The notes: generated from the sequence alone by a model not told the origin. Positions 44,686-56,164 are shown, numbered from the stretch's first letter. The stretch: 64,000 nucleotides of DNA from Catonia carolina (GCA_035578175.1 JAQMRL010000003.1:109889819-109953818), one strand, 5' to 3'. Program-made: numbers and translations.

Positions 44686-45180
44686 TGCACTTTTTTGACC
44701 CAAAATATGCATGCAAATATGCCAAAAAAAAGATAAAATATTGCACCAAAAAAGTTGAAATATGCAAAAATTAATGCAAAAATAAAAACAAGTTATTTTT
44801 AATAATTTTGTTTAATTAATTTAACTTTGAAATACATTATATTTATAAAATGTTTTAAATAATGAATACGCTAATCTAATCATAATTTAATCACTTTAAC
44901 CGTAATCATCACATTTCAAAAAATGGAAGTTTTAAATAAATAAATTATGTTAATTGCATAAAATAATCAAGGTTTTTTCCAAATTTTTCACTTTGTAGCT
45001 CCGTTTTTTGTCAGACAGGACGTTGTTCATTGCTGAAAAGGGGCGTTCAACATCACATGAAACAATTGGTAGGAATTTCAGAGCTGAAATTGCTAGGGGG
45101 TCACTAATTTCCAGTTCCATTTCATTCGCAAGCTCTCCCTTCAAAATTATTTTTGCCCAGTCTATTTTTTAAAATTTTAA
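44686..45180 (-). pseudogene. hAT transposase C-terminal remnant
   Basis: On the minus strand 44950-45144 encodes ISALKFLPIVSCDVERPFSA followed by MNNVLSDKKRSYKVKNLEKT, the C-terminal dimerisation segment of hAT transposases (conserved SxxxERxFS...K R L ... NLE). The rest of the enzyme is missing upstream. The adjoining plus-strand 44686-44790 is rich in AAATATGCA-like repeats, possibly the subterminal region of the same element. Confidence 0.72.
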
Positions 45181-45399
45181 AAATATCTACCACAACATTG
45201 GCCAATCAATAATTCATGTTATTAACATATTTGAACTAAGTTGTTTACGCCGAATAAAACGATTGTTTGCCCGTGCCGAACGATTAAGCGGTTACTGAGA
45301 TAGTTAGGGTTCAGAATATAGTAGGCTATTTCAAAAATACAAGACGAAGTTTTCATCAGAGAATCTTTTAAAGAAATTCCTAATAATAGCTTTTATTGA

Positions 45400-45836
45400 T
45401 GACGTTTAATGTTGATTACTAGAGTTAACTGTGTCAGCGTCGTCCCGTTTGATTAAGTATTGTCCTGCCGAGCTACAAAGCGTCCAACGCAGCGACAGTA
45501 GAAACCGCCAATAATTCCGAAAGGGGCGGTAGGCCTGTGGCGGCGTACCGATAAAGGCCTTTGTCGCCAAGGTTAACACAATACCACAGCGCTCTCGGCG
45601 ACTATAAAAAAAGCGCTGCACTGAGCCAAGTGATTTAATTCCGATCCAGACAGCAGACAAGACGACCACTATCGGCACACGGTTACCGGACTCCAACGAA
45701 GGCTCATCAACAACCCCGCAAGAGAGAAGATGATGCTTCTGCTCGCCGACCCGACGCCGTAAGCCGTCGACCGGACCGTCATCACCCGCTGCCGCGTGCG
45801 ATGCCCACAGTGGTGTCTCGACCGAGCCAGGGGCCA
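45400..45836. promoter_or_regulatory. GC-richer block with a possible TATA box
   Basis: Base composition changes sharply to GC-rich here. CTATAAAAAAAGCGC at about 45601-45615, followed 20-30 bp later by CACTGAGCC, could be a core promoter pointing towards the MADF frame, or part of an LTR-like or transposon leader. The block is non-coding on both strands. This is a suggestion from composition and a single motif. Confidence 0.3.
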
Positions 45837-46414
45837 GGTTCAGATGGCCGACTATTGCAGTGGTTAGTCGTTACCACTAATCGCACGCCAGTCGTAACAC
45901 TGACGCAGTGCTGCCAAATACTATTGTGCACTATGGCAGTCGCATCCACTACTTCACATGACAATGCGATGCGTGGTACGCGTTTTTTACCCTGCGCTAG
46001 TGGTACTACTGACTTCTGCAACTGACTCCCGCCTAGCTTAGTACCACAGACGCAAGCTGAGAACTGCATCATAGTTACCAATTAATTTTGAAATGTCTCA
46101 GTTTGATACGGAAAGGTTTATAATTGAACTTGAGCAGAGATCTGCCTTGTGGGACTTTGAATCTCCGCACTACGCAAATAAACATCTTAAAAACAAGGCA
46201 TGGGAAAAAGTTTGTGTAGCAATGTACCCGGAATATGAAGGAATTGAGGCTGCAGAAAAACACCAAGAAGGTTGAACTGTTACTAAAAAATCGCAATAAA
46301 AATGATGAAGATCGCAATATCGGACAACAGCATGTGAACTATTTCACGCGATTACCGCACCCGTGAGTGGTACGTGGTGTCCACTTACCACTGCGATAGT
46401 CGGCCATCTGAACC
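45837..46414. mobile_element. Segment with 32-bp inverted ends enclosing a MADF frame
   Basis: 45837-45868 (GGTTCAGATGGCCGACTATT...) and 46383-46414 are inverted copies with 30 of 32 matches. Between them GTGGTA or TACCAC recurs (45893, 45979, 46000, 46044, 46372, 46386), as subterminal transposase-binding motifs would. PIF/Harbinger elements typically carry a Myb/MADF-like accessory gene, so a deleted Harbinger-type element is a reasonable reading. No DDE transposase or clear 3-bp target duplication was found. Confidence 0.5.
46093..46275 (+). CDS. MADF-domain protein fragment
   Basis: A frame of 60 residues begins MSQFDTERFIIELEQRSALW and continues DFESPHYANKHLKNKAWEKV, the first two-thirds of a MADF (Myb/SANT-like) DNA-binding domain: FIxxxxxxxxLWDxxxxxYxNKxxKxxAWExV. 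The ATG context GAAATGTCTC is acceptable. The frame stops at 46273-46275 before the domain's last helix. It could be a first exon (a weak donor AAG|GTTGAA lies near 46270) or a broken gene. It could belong to a host MADF gene or to a Harbinger-type element, given the inverted repeats around it. Confidence 0.6.
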   Translation: MSQFDTERFIIELEQRSALWDFESPHYANKHLKNKAWEKVCVAMYPEYEGIEAAEKHQEG

Positions 46415-46620
46415 CGCCCTTACGCCCACCGGATCCGACGAAGCAGTACTGCGAGGGAAGAAGATGACGTCTCCGCTGAATAACGACACGCTCTGTCACC
46501 CAGCCTCCGATCGCCACGACGACTACGACCGACGGTTCGCCAAGACGACCACCGTTTAAACAGCCCTCTTCAGAGCCCCCAAAAAATAAAGGTTCCAACT
46601 CGTCAATTAATGTCGCCATT

Positions 46621-47141
46621 TGGTGATAACTTCCTACTCTAAAATGATAATGTCTTCTATTCTAGAGGAACATGGTGACCTTTACCCCTTCATTCAATAC
46701 AAAAAAGAAAATTATATAGTACATTCCCCCTTGATCCACTAGTATTTCTTTAAACTATTGAAATAGAGCATTCTGTGCCACATAAGTAACTAAATACGCA
46801 CGTAATATTCATCAATCATGAAAACTACGCTTAATAAAATGTCACAGCACTTTCTTCCACTCATCTCTTCAGTTATTACCAATGGTAATAAAGCATATTT
46901 AAAACAAAACAAAAATTACATCTAATATTTAACATTATTTTATCTTTTTCAACATAAACGTGCAGAAAAAATTAAAGAAGAGCTCTGCTCCAGCTTTTTA
47001 ATCTTGTATTGAAGCCTAGCGGATTTACCATATCACTGATAAGCGGATTATTATGGATTTGTAGTTTTGAGTAGAATTTAAAATAACTGTTTTTGGTGAT
47101 TTCGAAAATGAATGGTGTTTTTAAAATGGTGTGTAGTGTGT
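46621..47141. other. AT-rich spacer, no gene seen
   Basis: No frames or repeat ends. A polyadenylation-like AATAAA occurs just before it at 46585-46590. Confidence 0.4.
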
Positions 47142-47153
47142 AATTTGAGACAT

Positions 47154-47502
47154 GTTGTTGTTGTTGTTTAGGTCATCAGCCGAAAGGCTGGTTTGAACCT
47201 GTAGAGGGTTTTACTAAGTAAAAACGAGGAGTGAGGTGGTTTACAATTGCCTTCCTCACTGAGTGTAAAAGTACGCTTATCAGCATGCCGGGCCCTCTGA
47301 AAAGCACATATTTTCCACCCTGCAAACGACACCTTCACTTCATTCACCACAGGGTCTTGCTGTATAATGAAATTCATTACTTTCCGAGGAGATAACTCTG
47401 ATTAGTGTATTTTACACCTCTACCTCTTCTGTTCTCAAATGATTCAGTTATTTAATTGGCTGACCATGTGATAAGAAACAGAACTATTTATTTTAGCCCT
47501 GC
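47154..47502 (-). mobile_element. Retroposon K, copy K6, head-truncated
   Basis: It is flanked by AATTTGAGACAT (47142-47153) and AATTTGAGTCAT (47503-47514), a 12-bp target duplication with one change. The head stops at GCAGGGCTAAAAT, about 40 bp short, so 5' truncation occurred at insertion as in LINE-driven retroposition. The tail is (GTT)n on the plus strand. Confidence 0.88.
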
Positions 47503-47514
47503 AATTTGAGTCAT

Positions 47515-48098
47515 AGTGAGGTAAACTGGTAATTATACGGAGAAATTTAAACTGGAATGCTTTAATAGATATTAAATTACTCTGTTTTACGCAAAAAAAA
47601 ATTTGGATACCGTACATCCATATAGGTTTTAAGAGAGAATTGTAGAGTAATAATTTCTGTTTGAGATATATGGCTGATTTAGATTAAACAAACCTGTATA
47701 GTTGTCTATTTTTATAAAATTAGTTTGTTTTTGCCTAGTGTGTTTTATGCGTCTGTTTGAAGAGTAGGTTTTTTAACATTGCCTTGAGAGGAACTATAAA
47801 TTCGGTAAAATGAGGAAAATACTGCAAAGCGGGGAACGTAATTGAATATTCGAACGTTTTCTTTGAAAAAAAACCTATAATTTTTTTGGAATTTCCCGTT
47901 TAAGGTCAATTGAAAATATAATTAAGCTTATAATATAAAAAACTTACAAAATTATAAGTTGTATACTAACACATTTTTTTAAGGAAGTTATATAACAATA
48001 TAATTATTGCGATTTTAATTTGAATACTTTAGAAAATTAAAATAAAATGATAAAATACTCGCGTTTACAGACGTTTAAAAGGTGAACGGTAATATTTG
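47515..48098. other. AT-rich spacer, no gene seen
   Basis: No frames or repeat ends recognised. Confidence 0.4.
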
Positions 48099-48134
48099 TA
48101 GTTGAACCATAGCGTATACGCTATGGTTCAACTA
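48099..48134. repeat. Perfect 36-bp palindrome
   Basis: The sequence from TAGTTGAACCATAGCG to CGCTATGGTTCAACTA is self-complementary with no loop, centred at GTATAC. It abuts the H2 terminus (48137) almost directly. No comparable palindrome borders H1. Confidence 0.9.
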
Positions 48135-48136
48135 TA

Positions 48137-49086
48137 GGGTGATTCAAAAAGAGCGCCGGTTTTGATATATCAAATTAAGAGATTTATTTTATTGAAAAAC
48201 TGAAAATAAATACATCAACAAGTTCATCTTTCCTTCCGATTTTATGTATGAAAAATGATGTCATGCATGTGTCCTTCTCTACTGCGCTGGCACGCATCAA
48301 CTCTGTCCATGAAACTGGATATTACTGCACGATAAGTTTCGACTTCCATTTGCCCGATAACCCGTCGAATTTCCTCCTTCAAGTCATTGATGTTTCGGGG
48401 TTTATTGGCATACACCAATGACTTCAGATGACCCCAAAGAGGAAAGTCACAAGGCGTCAAGTCACACGACCTTGGTAGCCATTGATGGTCGGAATTACGA
48501 GAAATGATGCGATCCTGGAACCGTTCACGGAGCAACAACATTGTTTCTCGTGCAGAAACTGAATTTTATACGGGTGATATTGAAGATCGTACCGAAGAAT
48601 TCTCCGTACAGAAGAACATCGTAAACTCAATTGTTGAGAACGGCGACGTATTGATTTTGCTGGGCTAACAGCCACACTGTCACGAACCAACGCAACGTTC
48701 TGCTCAGTTTGACCAGAACGACGACGTCCAGAACTTTTAAGGTCGACTGTTGAACCCGTCTCAAAAAACTTTTTCATGAGCCTGCGAACTGTTGATTCAT
48801 TCGGTGCTTCATTACGTCCTAGAGTACCGCGAAGTCGCCTGACAGTAGCCGCATAACTCTCTCCACTCTGGTAAAATGTTTTGACGATTAACACTCGTTG
48901 TGCAATAGTAAACTTCTCCATGGTTAGACACAGACTGCGAGAGTACTACACTGCGAACAAGAGAAACTACAACTGAATCGTCAATCGGAATGTTCTCCAA
49001 AATAGAAATGTGGTCAAACAATGTTGCCAACCGATAAACAAAAATTTACCAGCCGTTTAAAAACCGGCGCTCTTTTTGAATCACCC
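48137..49086 (-). mobile_element. Deleted Tc1/mariner-like element H, copy H2
   Basis: It is 950 bp with the same ends and same internal deletion as H1. The minus strand keeps the 154-codon helix-turn-helix frame (48457-48921, MEKFTIAQRVLIVKTFYQSG start) and the 99-codon C-terminal frame (48242-48541). Differences from H1 are scattered substitutions, none of which closes either frame. It appears to have been mobilised in trans as a deletion derivative. Confidence 0.87.
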
Positions 49087-49224
49087 TTTATAAGTACAGC
49101 AACATCACCGAGTTTTAACCGTCCACCTTGTCCAGAACTTAGTAAACGGAAAATTCAGTTTAATGGTTAAACACCCTTTTCAAACCCTTAAGGGAAGACT
49201 GTACTTTGCATCCCGCCAATGTTA

Positions 49225-49366
49225 AATTTGCTATTTTTAGGTACATTTTTCTTAAGATTGGTAAACGATAGGGAAATTAAACTTTACTTACTTGTAGTTG
49301 TTAGGTTACTCGAGCTACTGACATTTTCGCAACTTAATCCGTTAAACCATAAAGTTAAAAACATAA
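49225..49366. repeat. Left flank of the A3/A12 duplicated unit
   Basis: It matches 10262-10388 (GGTACATTTTTC, ACCGATAGGGAAATGAAAC-like, CGTTAAACCATAAAGTTAAA). It includes a 12-bp CTACTGACATTT-type insertion relative to the other copy. Non-coding. Confidence 0.75.
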
Positions 49367-50324
49367 TAAAAAATCTGGTGTGAAACACTCACACAACTTT
49401 CTCTTGCCAGTGAAAATAATTAACAATAAACCTAACATTAGTAATAAAACATAAGAAATAAACAAAAAACTAACCTCAAAAAACATAACCTAATTTTATC
49501 ATGAGTGAAAGACGCAAAATGAAAATCAACCTCATTTTGGCTTAGAAATACGGAAAATCACTCTTTCTCTCTAAACTAGGCTCTGTAGAGAAAAATGCTT
49601 TTAAATAAAAGTTGTAGATCTTTTAATTTTCTATAAATTTAATTATATACACTTTTGTCGTAAAATGCATACTAAGGCCGAAATGTTTAAAAAATCAATT
49701 TTTCTCACGTTTTCGTGAGAAAAAAACAGAAAATTGCAAATTACCGCTAAACTAAGCGTTATACAAAAAAATGTTTGAAATAAAAGTTGTAGAATTTTAA
49801 ATTCTCTACAACTTTTGTTATATAACGTTTTGCGCTAAAATGCATATTAAAGCCGCAATCTTAAAAAGAAAATGTTTTTACGTAAAAACAGCCTCACGCA
49901 GAATTTCAGCAAACATGGCGCCTACCCTATCTTGTAGAGCATAAAAAATGTAGTAAAACAGGCGATTTTTAAAAAAATCGTAGGACCAGTTTTTGAGAAA
50001 ATCGCAAAAAAGTGAAAAATTATACGAATAAACTACTACTTCCGGTTGACCGATTTTGATGAAAATGTTCGTGTCGAGTCCGGTAGTGGTATGTAACTTA
50101 AGTTTTAAGTTTCAAGTTCGTACGATGTTCCGTTCTTGAGATATTCTGTTCACACACAGACACACACACACACACACACACACAGACCAATCGCTAAAAA
50201 CGTGTTTTTTGGGTACAGGGGGTCTGAAAACGTATAGATCCGGTGAAAACTCGATTTCGAAAAATCGACATGAAAACAATACTTTCCTTCCTATATATTC
50301 ATATAGGCAAGAGAAAGTAAAAAT
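49367..50324 (+). mobile_element. Family A repeat, copy A12, full length
   Basis: This is a complete plus-strand copy with a (CA)n tract at about 50153-50184. It shares flanking sequence with A3 on both sides, so both descend from a single insertion into an older unit that was then duplicated. Confidence 0.9.
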
Positions 50325-50510
50325 AACATAAAATTTTTACAAATTTTTTTACTGTATTTTACATATTATTAATTTTTGTAGCGTTTCAGGAAGTCATAAA
50401 AGTGCCGGAATATGTGAATGTACAAGATAAATAACTAGTAAAAATTTCAGCCTGGTATGTTTAATGGTTTCCGAGAAAAATGTACCTAAATGTTAAAAAT
50501 TTTAATTTAC

Positions 50511-50812
50511 GGGAACGGGAAAAACACACAAGGCACAAATCAAAAACAAAATGTACACAAACAAGTAAATTTCCTATCAACATTTGGTTAGAAAGCTGAA
50601 CCAACAGCTGCGAGTATTAAAAACAGTAATGGAGATATTTTAAAAAACTAAAATTTCCTTTGCTCTAAAACGATCGGTATAAAATTACGAAAAATATTCG
50701 TTCTTGGTGACACGATAATTTTTCTGGGTGAACCTCCTAAAAACTTAATTTTTTCATTAAAATAATTTTTTTCACGTAATTTAATGTTTTTGTGGTTGAT
50801 CGCGGTCTGAAC
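50511..50812. other. Spacer, no gene seen
   Basis: Follows the right flank shared with 11367-11560. No frames or ends. Confidence 0.4.
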
Positions 50813-50825
50813 TATTGAAAAACAT

Positions 50826-51213
50826 GTTGTTGTTGTTTAGGTCATCAGCCGAAAAGCTGGTTTGAACCTGTAGAGGCTTTACTAAGTAAAACGAGGAGTG
50901 AGGTGGTTTACCATTGCCTTCCTCACTGAATGGAAAAGTACGCTTATCAGCATGCCGGGCCCTCTGAAAAGCACATATTTTCCAATCTGCAAATGACACC
51001 TTCACTTTATTCACCACAGGGTCTGGCTGTATAATGAATATCATTACTTTCAGAGGAGATAACTCTGATTAGTGTCTTTTACACCTCTACCTCTTCTGTT
51101 CTTAAATGATTCAGTCATTTAATTGGCTGACCATGTGATAAGAAACAGAACTATTTATTTTAGCCCAGTAACAACAGATTGAGAGTAAATGATTTGACTC
51201 TCCACCTGTCTGT
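50826..51213 (-). mobile_element. Retroposon K, copy K7
   Basis: This is a near-full-length minus-strand copy with 13-bp target duplication TATTGAAAAACAT at 50813-50825 and 51214-51226. An 87-codon frame on the minus strand is incidental. Confidence 0.88.
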
Positions 51214-51280
51214 TATTGAAAAACATAAAGAACCGAAATTCGAAATTTTCAGTTAAAACCATCGTACAGTCTCGCCTTAA

Positions 51281-51836
51281 CCCTTTATAGGGCAGTACTA
51301 TGGGAAAAAATCTACATGTAGTAAAATGTTAAATTTTGTTTTATAGGGACTTGAATAATGTATTTCTAGTGCCAGAACAGTAAAATATTTCTTTTTTTTT
51401 GTCAAGCCCTGGTAAGTATACTTTACCAAGGAATGTTTATTGAAATGGGAATCACATAATGTTTAGAGGCAAGAATGCTTATTAAAACAACTTGTTGCCC
51501 TACATAAAAGAAAAATGTGACAAATAACTTACATTAACTATATATTAGCATGAATGCTTGCTTTTCCATAAAAAACTGGAATTTTCTAAGCACTGTACAA
51601 AATTAATAACAAAACAACATGGTAGTGTACGCTGGTATGAATCCTTACAACATTCATGTAACTCATGAAGCAAATGGTCGCTGCGCACTAATTTCAAAAT
51701 GTGGATAGCCTACTCTTATCAGAGTACATCTATAAAACCATAAAATGCCAATAAGGTTCAATTGCACAGCTTATTCTTTAAAAAAAGTCGACCTTATTGC
51801 CAGTGGTAAGTATAACTACCACAGACCTATAAAGGG
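51281..51836. mobile_element. piggyBac-like MITE Q
   Basis: It is flanked by TTAA (51277-51280, 51837-51840) with inverted ends CCCTTTATAGG, both hallmarks of piggyBac-type elements. A subterminal near-palindrome TGGTAAGTATACTTTACCA (51410-51428) is echoed by TGGTAAGTATAACTACCA near the right end. No transposase frame. Confidence 0.78.
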
Positions 51837-51884
51837 TTAAGCCCTAGCTCAGATTTAAATCTGTTTTGTACTGTCAACTAAATA

Positions 51885-53212
51885 CGAGAGTAAGTCAATT
51901 ATTATCCGCAATTAATTTAGTTATATTTTGTTTATGTTGGCAGTACTGTCGTTTTGCGTTGATGACGCATGCTTTGTTTATTTTTGGTTATATGTATGCA
52001 AGGTTCAAGCTGCTAGGTTAGTTTCGTTATCGCTGTTGTGCTGTTAATCATGGCTGCTCCGATTTCAATTTGCACCAAAGAAGAGCAACGTTCAGTGATC
52101 CGTTTTTTGTGGTCGGAGGGTGTAACAGGGGCCGAAATTCATAAAAGACTTTCGGTACAGTACGGGAACAGTGTTTTGCCACAACAGAGTGTCTACGAAT
52201 GGATTGAAAAATTTCAATCCATTTCAATCCAAAGGTGTTAAGCACGATGAAGGAGCCGGACGACCGTTTACCGCCGTAAATGAAGAAAACATTGAGCGTT
52301 CACTTGAAATAATTCTCTTAGACAGATGAGTAGGCCTAACTACTGATGAAGTGGCACATCGTCTGCAAATTAGCCACGGTTCTGCCTACGAAATCATTCA
52401 CAACACATTTGGGTTTCATAAAGTTTGTGCAAGATGGGTCCCAAAACAACTGACACTGTTTCATAAACAAACGTGCTTGGACATCTGCAAAAAACATTTG
52501 GATTGCTATGGTAACGAACAGGACAACTTCTTAAACAGGATCATTACTGGTGACGAAACATGGATCCGTCATTACGAGCCGGAAAGTAAACGACAGCGTA
52601 TGGAATGGAAACGTCCAAATTCGCCGTTCAGAAAAAGATTCAAGACCCAACCGTCCGCAGGAAAACTGATGCTTACGGTTTTTTGGGACTCACAAGGTCC
52701 AGTACTGGAACATTATCAAGAAAGGGGCACAACAATAAACAGTGTACGTTACAGTGAGATGCTTACTGCCAAGCTAAAGCCTGCAATTCGAAGCAAACGC
52801 CGAGGACTGCTGTCAGAAAGTGTTATGTTGTTGCACGACAACGCCCGTCCGCATACTGCTGCCCACACTGCTGAAACGCTACAGAAACTCAATTTTGAAG
52901 TGCTGGCTCATCCTCCATATAGTCCCGATCTTGCTCCTTCTGATTATCACTTGTTTGGTCCACTCAAAGAGGCATTGAGGGGCCGTCGATTTACCCCCGA
53001 AGGACGAAGAATTGAAAGAAGCGGTGTATTCCTGGCTCGCATCTCAACCAAAAACCTTCTTTTATGAGGCCACCAGGAAACTTGAACAACGATGGACCAA
53101 GTGCATTGAAAAGCAAGGGGACTATTTCGAAAAATGATGTACTTGTAAGTTTCCTATTTGATTACAATAAAATTTTATAACTACATTGCGGATAATAATT
53201 GACTTACGCTCG
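51885..53212 (+). mobile_element. Mariner element Mar3, full length, defective
   Basis: It has TA duplications at 51883-51884 and 53213-53214 and inverted ends beginning CGAG(A/C)GTAAGTCAATTATT and continuing TATCCGCAAT. It is 1,328 bp, close to Mar2, with a different terminal sequence and a diverged transposase, so it belongs to another mariner lineage. Confidence 0.92.
52050..53137 (+). pseudogene. Mar3 mariner transposase, frameshifted
   Basis: ATG 52050 gives MAAPISICTKEEQRSVIRFL and the first helix-turn-helix (YEWIEKF). A small duplication of TTTCAATCCA near 52210-52230 then shifts the frame. A TGA occurs near 52327. The long open part (52351-53067) holds RWVPKQL, TGDETW, LLHDNARPHT and YSPDLAPSDYHLF, with the DD34D spacing intact. 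A second shift near 53005 takes the end (WTKCIEKQGDYFEK, stop 53135-53137) out of phase. All three catalytic Asp residues survive, but the gene is broken at three places. Confidence 0.9.
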
Positions 53213-53334
53213 TAAAAGAAGAGAACACCTACTTTAAGACATAGCTTTTAGAAAATAGTTGTGAGGGTGAATTTCCTCTACCCCGTACATTGTAAATCAT
53301 TATAAATCTGTACCACACCGATAAAGGGTGTTAA

Positions 53335-53966
53335 CCCATTTCTTACCCAGTGAGGCATAGAAGTCACTTTGGAGTGAAATAACAGACATAAAAACTTTAA
53401 TTGTTTGCGACTACTTTTGATTAAAGAACGCTGTATGTGAAGTGTAATAATTTTCTGTACCCTAGCCAGGAATTGAACCTGAGACCTCCGCTTTGCAGTG
53501 TAAGATGCTGACCACTACGCCACAAACGCGACCATTAGTTTCTTTTTAAAGTTAGTTTTATTAGTCTTAAATATTCGTGTTCATTTACTAAAATAAAGTA
53601 GCATTTCTTCGAGTATGTTGAATATACATACAAGTATATTTTTTAGGCTGTAAATACTGATTTTGTCCATTTTACCAATATTTTTGAATTATAACCTTTT
53701 TTAAGTCTTAAATAATGCTTTGCTACAAATCTAAGCAAGAGAATTTTGTTTAGGAAGCCTGCACATGATTTTTACTTATTCATATTGTTGGGAACTTTGA
53801 TACCATCAAGCCCAATATGACACATGTGTCATAATTTTTTGTCACGCCATCAAAAAAAGGCTGAAGGTCTAAAAGTGATTTTATTTCACTTAAATGTCAG
53901 TAAAGTGTATGAAACAATGTACACATATTTGTTTGGGTAAAATTAAAAAAATTGGGATTGAAAGGG
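53335..53966. mobile_element. TTAA-flanked element F, copy F1
   Basis: TTAA at 53331-53334 and 53967-53970, with short inverted ends CCCATTTC / CCCTTTCAATCCC, suggests a piggyBac-like nonautonomous element of 632 bp. It contains a tRNA-like segment on the minus strand (about 53464-53535) with box B-like GGTTCAATTCC. F2 at 61497 is an inverted, split relative. Confidence 0.72.
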
Positions 53967-53981
53967 TTAACTCCAATTTTG

Positions 53982-54170
53982 TTTTTTTTTTTTTTTTTTT
54001 TTTTTTTGGTTTAACGTCCGACTGTTCTGCAATTACTGCTAATGCAGACGGTGAAGGGTGAAATGATATTTTGTAACGTATGAAAAAATGCCATGCCTGA
54101 ATGGGATTCGAACCCAAGACCGCATGAAGAGTGGCGAGCACGTTACCAACTGCGCCAATGCGGCCGGCAT
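53982..54170 (-). repeat. tRNA-derived SINE, family E, copy E3
   Basis: It is full length with a head, box B GGTTCGAATCC, body and a long A tail (T-run 53982-54008 on plus). Target duplication TCCAATTTTG at 53972-53981 and 54171-54180. It has inserted 2 bp beyond the F1 TTAA. Confidence 0.9.
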
Positions 54171-54367
54171 TCCAATTTTGGTGAAATTGAGTTAAAACTA
54201 CCTGTAAGATCTGAGAGAAATACTCTAGAGGTATAAAATATTAACTCCCTCCAGCATAATTTGCATAACTTGCAATTTTAGAGCTTGTAATAACTGTATT
54301 AAATTCGATTTTGTAGTTGCACAAGATATTTTACAACATTACTATTAAATTACGTTTTATTAACAGT

Positions 54368-55118
54368 CCTCATGACTGTTGAAGAGATGACTGAGAAGAT
54401 GAAGCTCAATCACATGATCTATGCAGATGACTTGGTATTAATACAACAAAGCGAAGACGAGTTACAGAAAGCGGTTTTTAGGTTAGACAAAATGTCTGAG
54501 AAATATAATTTGAAAATATCGCAGACAAAGACTAAAACTATGGCATTTAAAGGAAAATACACCGTAAGAACTAAAATAGAATTAGGAGGAAGAGTGCTTG
54601 AACAAGTCTCTCATTTCAAATATCTTGGTAATGATCTTTCGTATGACTTTGACAAAGATGTGCTTTACAAGCTATCTAAATTTCAAAGCATTTGTGGTAA
54701 TATACATAAACATCTGAAACGGAAAACAAGAAAAGATACGAGACTTAAGTTTTACGATACAATTGCTGTCCCTACTTTGATGTATGGCAGTGAGTCCTGG
54801 ATACATACAAAAAAGGTAGACAGCAAAATCCAGGCTGCAGAAATGAGATTCTTACGAAGTGTATATGGATGCAGCCGAAGAGATAGGCTACGAAATGAAG
54901 AAATTAGAAAAACACTGAATGCTTTACCGTTGCTAGACAGAATCAAGCAGAACAGGAACAGATGGTGCAGCCATTTGAATCGCATGCCAGGCGAGAGAAT
55001 ACCAAAAGCCGCCAGAAACTACAAACCTACGGGAAGAAGAGATATAAGACGACCGAGGAACAGATGGGTACCGGAACAGGTTCAAGAAACCTAATCCTTG
55101 GAAGTGAAGAAGAAGAAG
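54368..55118 (+). mobile_element. 5'-truncated LINE type X3 with YADD motif
   Basis: It is bracketed by ATTAACAGT (54359-54367, 55119-55127) and ends in GAAGAAGAAGA. The open frame (54372-55094) starts just before the catalytic block: MIYADDLVLIQQSEDELQ, then KISQTKTKTMAF, FKYLGNDLSYDFDKDV, YGSESWIHTKK, EMRFLRSVYGC, and RRPRNRWVPEQ with a stop. No interior stops, but the 5' part of the polymerase and the endonuclease are missing. It is the same family as 62042-62581. Confidence 0.88.
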
Positions 55119-55127
55119 ATTAACAGT

Positions 55128-56164
55128 TCTAAAATTTTGTTTGAATTGATCTTGTATTAGGTATTTTATTCATGTTAGTAAACAGTGCTGTACTATATAC
55201 CTAAACATGTTACTTCTTTTTCAAAGTAGCTTTAGCACTAGGTATTTCACAAAAGTTTATTTTATTATAAAATTACTTTATATTGGAGTTAACACTAATG
55301 TAGAACGTGAAAAAGTGACAAAACACAGAAAGCGATATTAATGTATTAAGTCTTGTTTACGTGGGAAGGAGTATAAAAGTGAAAAAGTTATTTATATAAA
55401 TAAAATTGTGATGTTGTCAGTAGTTTTTCAAAATGCTCCAAATTTTGTTTCTACACCAGATGTACCACGTAAACACCGAAAATAAGTTCAGCTGAATTTT
55501 TGTATGTTTATCTGTTACGGTATCACGCAAGAACCGCTGAACCAAATTCAATGAATTTCTGTATCTAGGTTCTCTGGACATAATCGAAATGAAAATAGGC
55601 TATAAATTTGTTTAATATCACAAAGGGATGGGGAGTTCTGAGGGAGGGGTAAACAAAAAACTACGATTATCTCCGTTAAAAGTCAATGTATCAAAAAATA
55701 TAATAAAATCGAAATTACGAAACGTTTAAAGACAAATAAGTTTGATTATGTAAAATTATTCATTTTCATACATAATAAAGGAGATATTACCAATTTAAAA
55801 ACATAAACCAATATTTTTAGAATATTAACCTACAAAATAATTAGAACAATAAACGTAGGCCTGCCTACGCGCCGGTAAAATCCGCATTCATAGGTAACAG
55901 AACCTACCTACCTATTCCACCAGTAACCTGTACACCTTTTCTCGGTCACATTGTCAAAAATGAATCAGTCGTCAATCAGTAGTTATCACCATCGTGGGAT
56001 TGCTATTGTGATTTACCTTTCATTATTTATTATGATAATAATAAATTTATTTTAATTTAAAAATACCAAGATCTCGCTTTTATTTTACGTTCAACTATTT
56101 TTGTTTCATAAATAATAATGCTGACGTTGAAAGGAGGTAGATAACAATGAGTAGTTAAAGAATA
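55128..56164. other. AT-rich spacer with a recognisable dispersed repeat stretch
   Basis: No gene. The part around 55490-55560 (TATGTTTATCTGTTACGGTA then TCACGCAAGAACCGCTGAAC) is of a kind I recall from the ends of insect Helitron-like repeats, but no termini were identified. Confidence 0.4.

Noticed and set aside
45400..46620. Solo LTR or LTR retrotransposon leader
   Set aside because: The TATA-like box, GC-rich leader and AATAAA are suggestive, but I found no TG...CA ends, primer-binding site or duplicated LTR.
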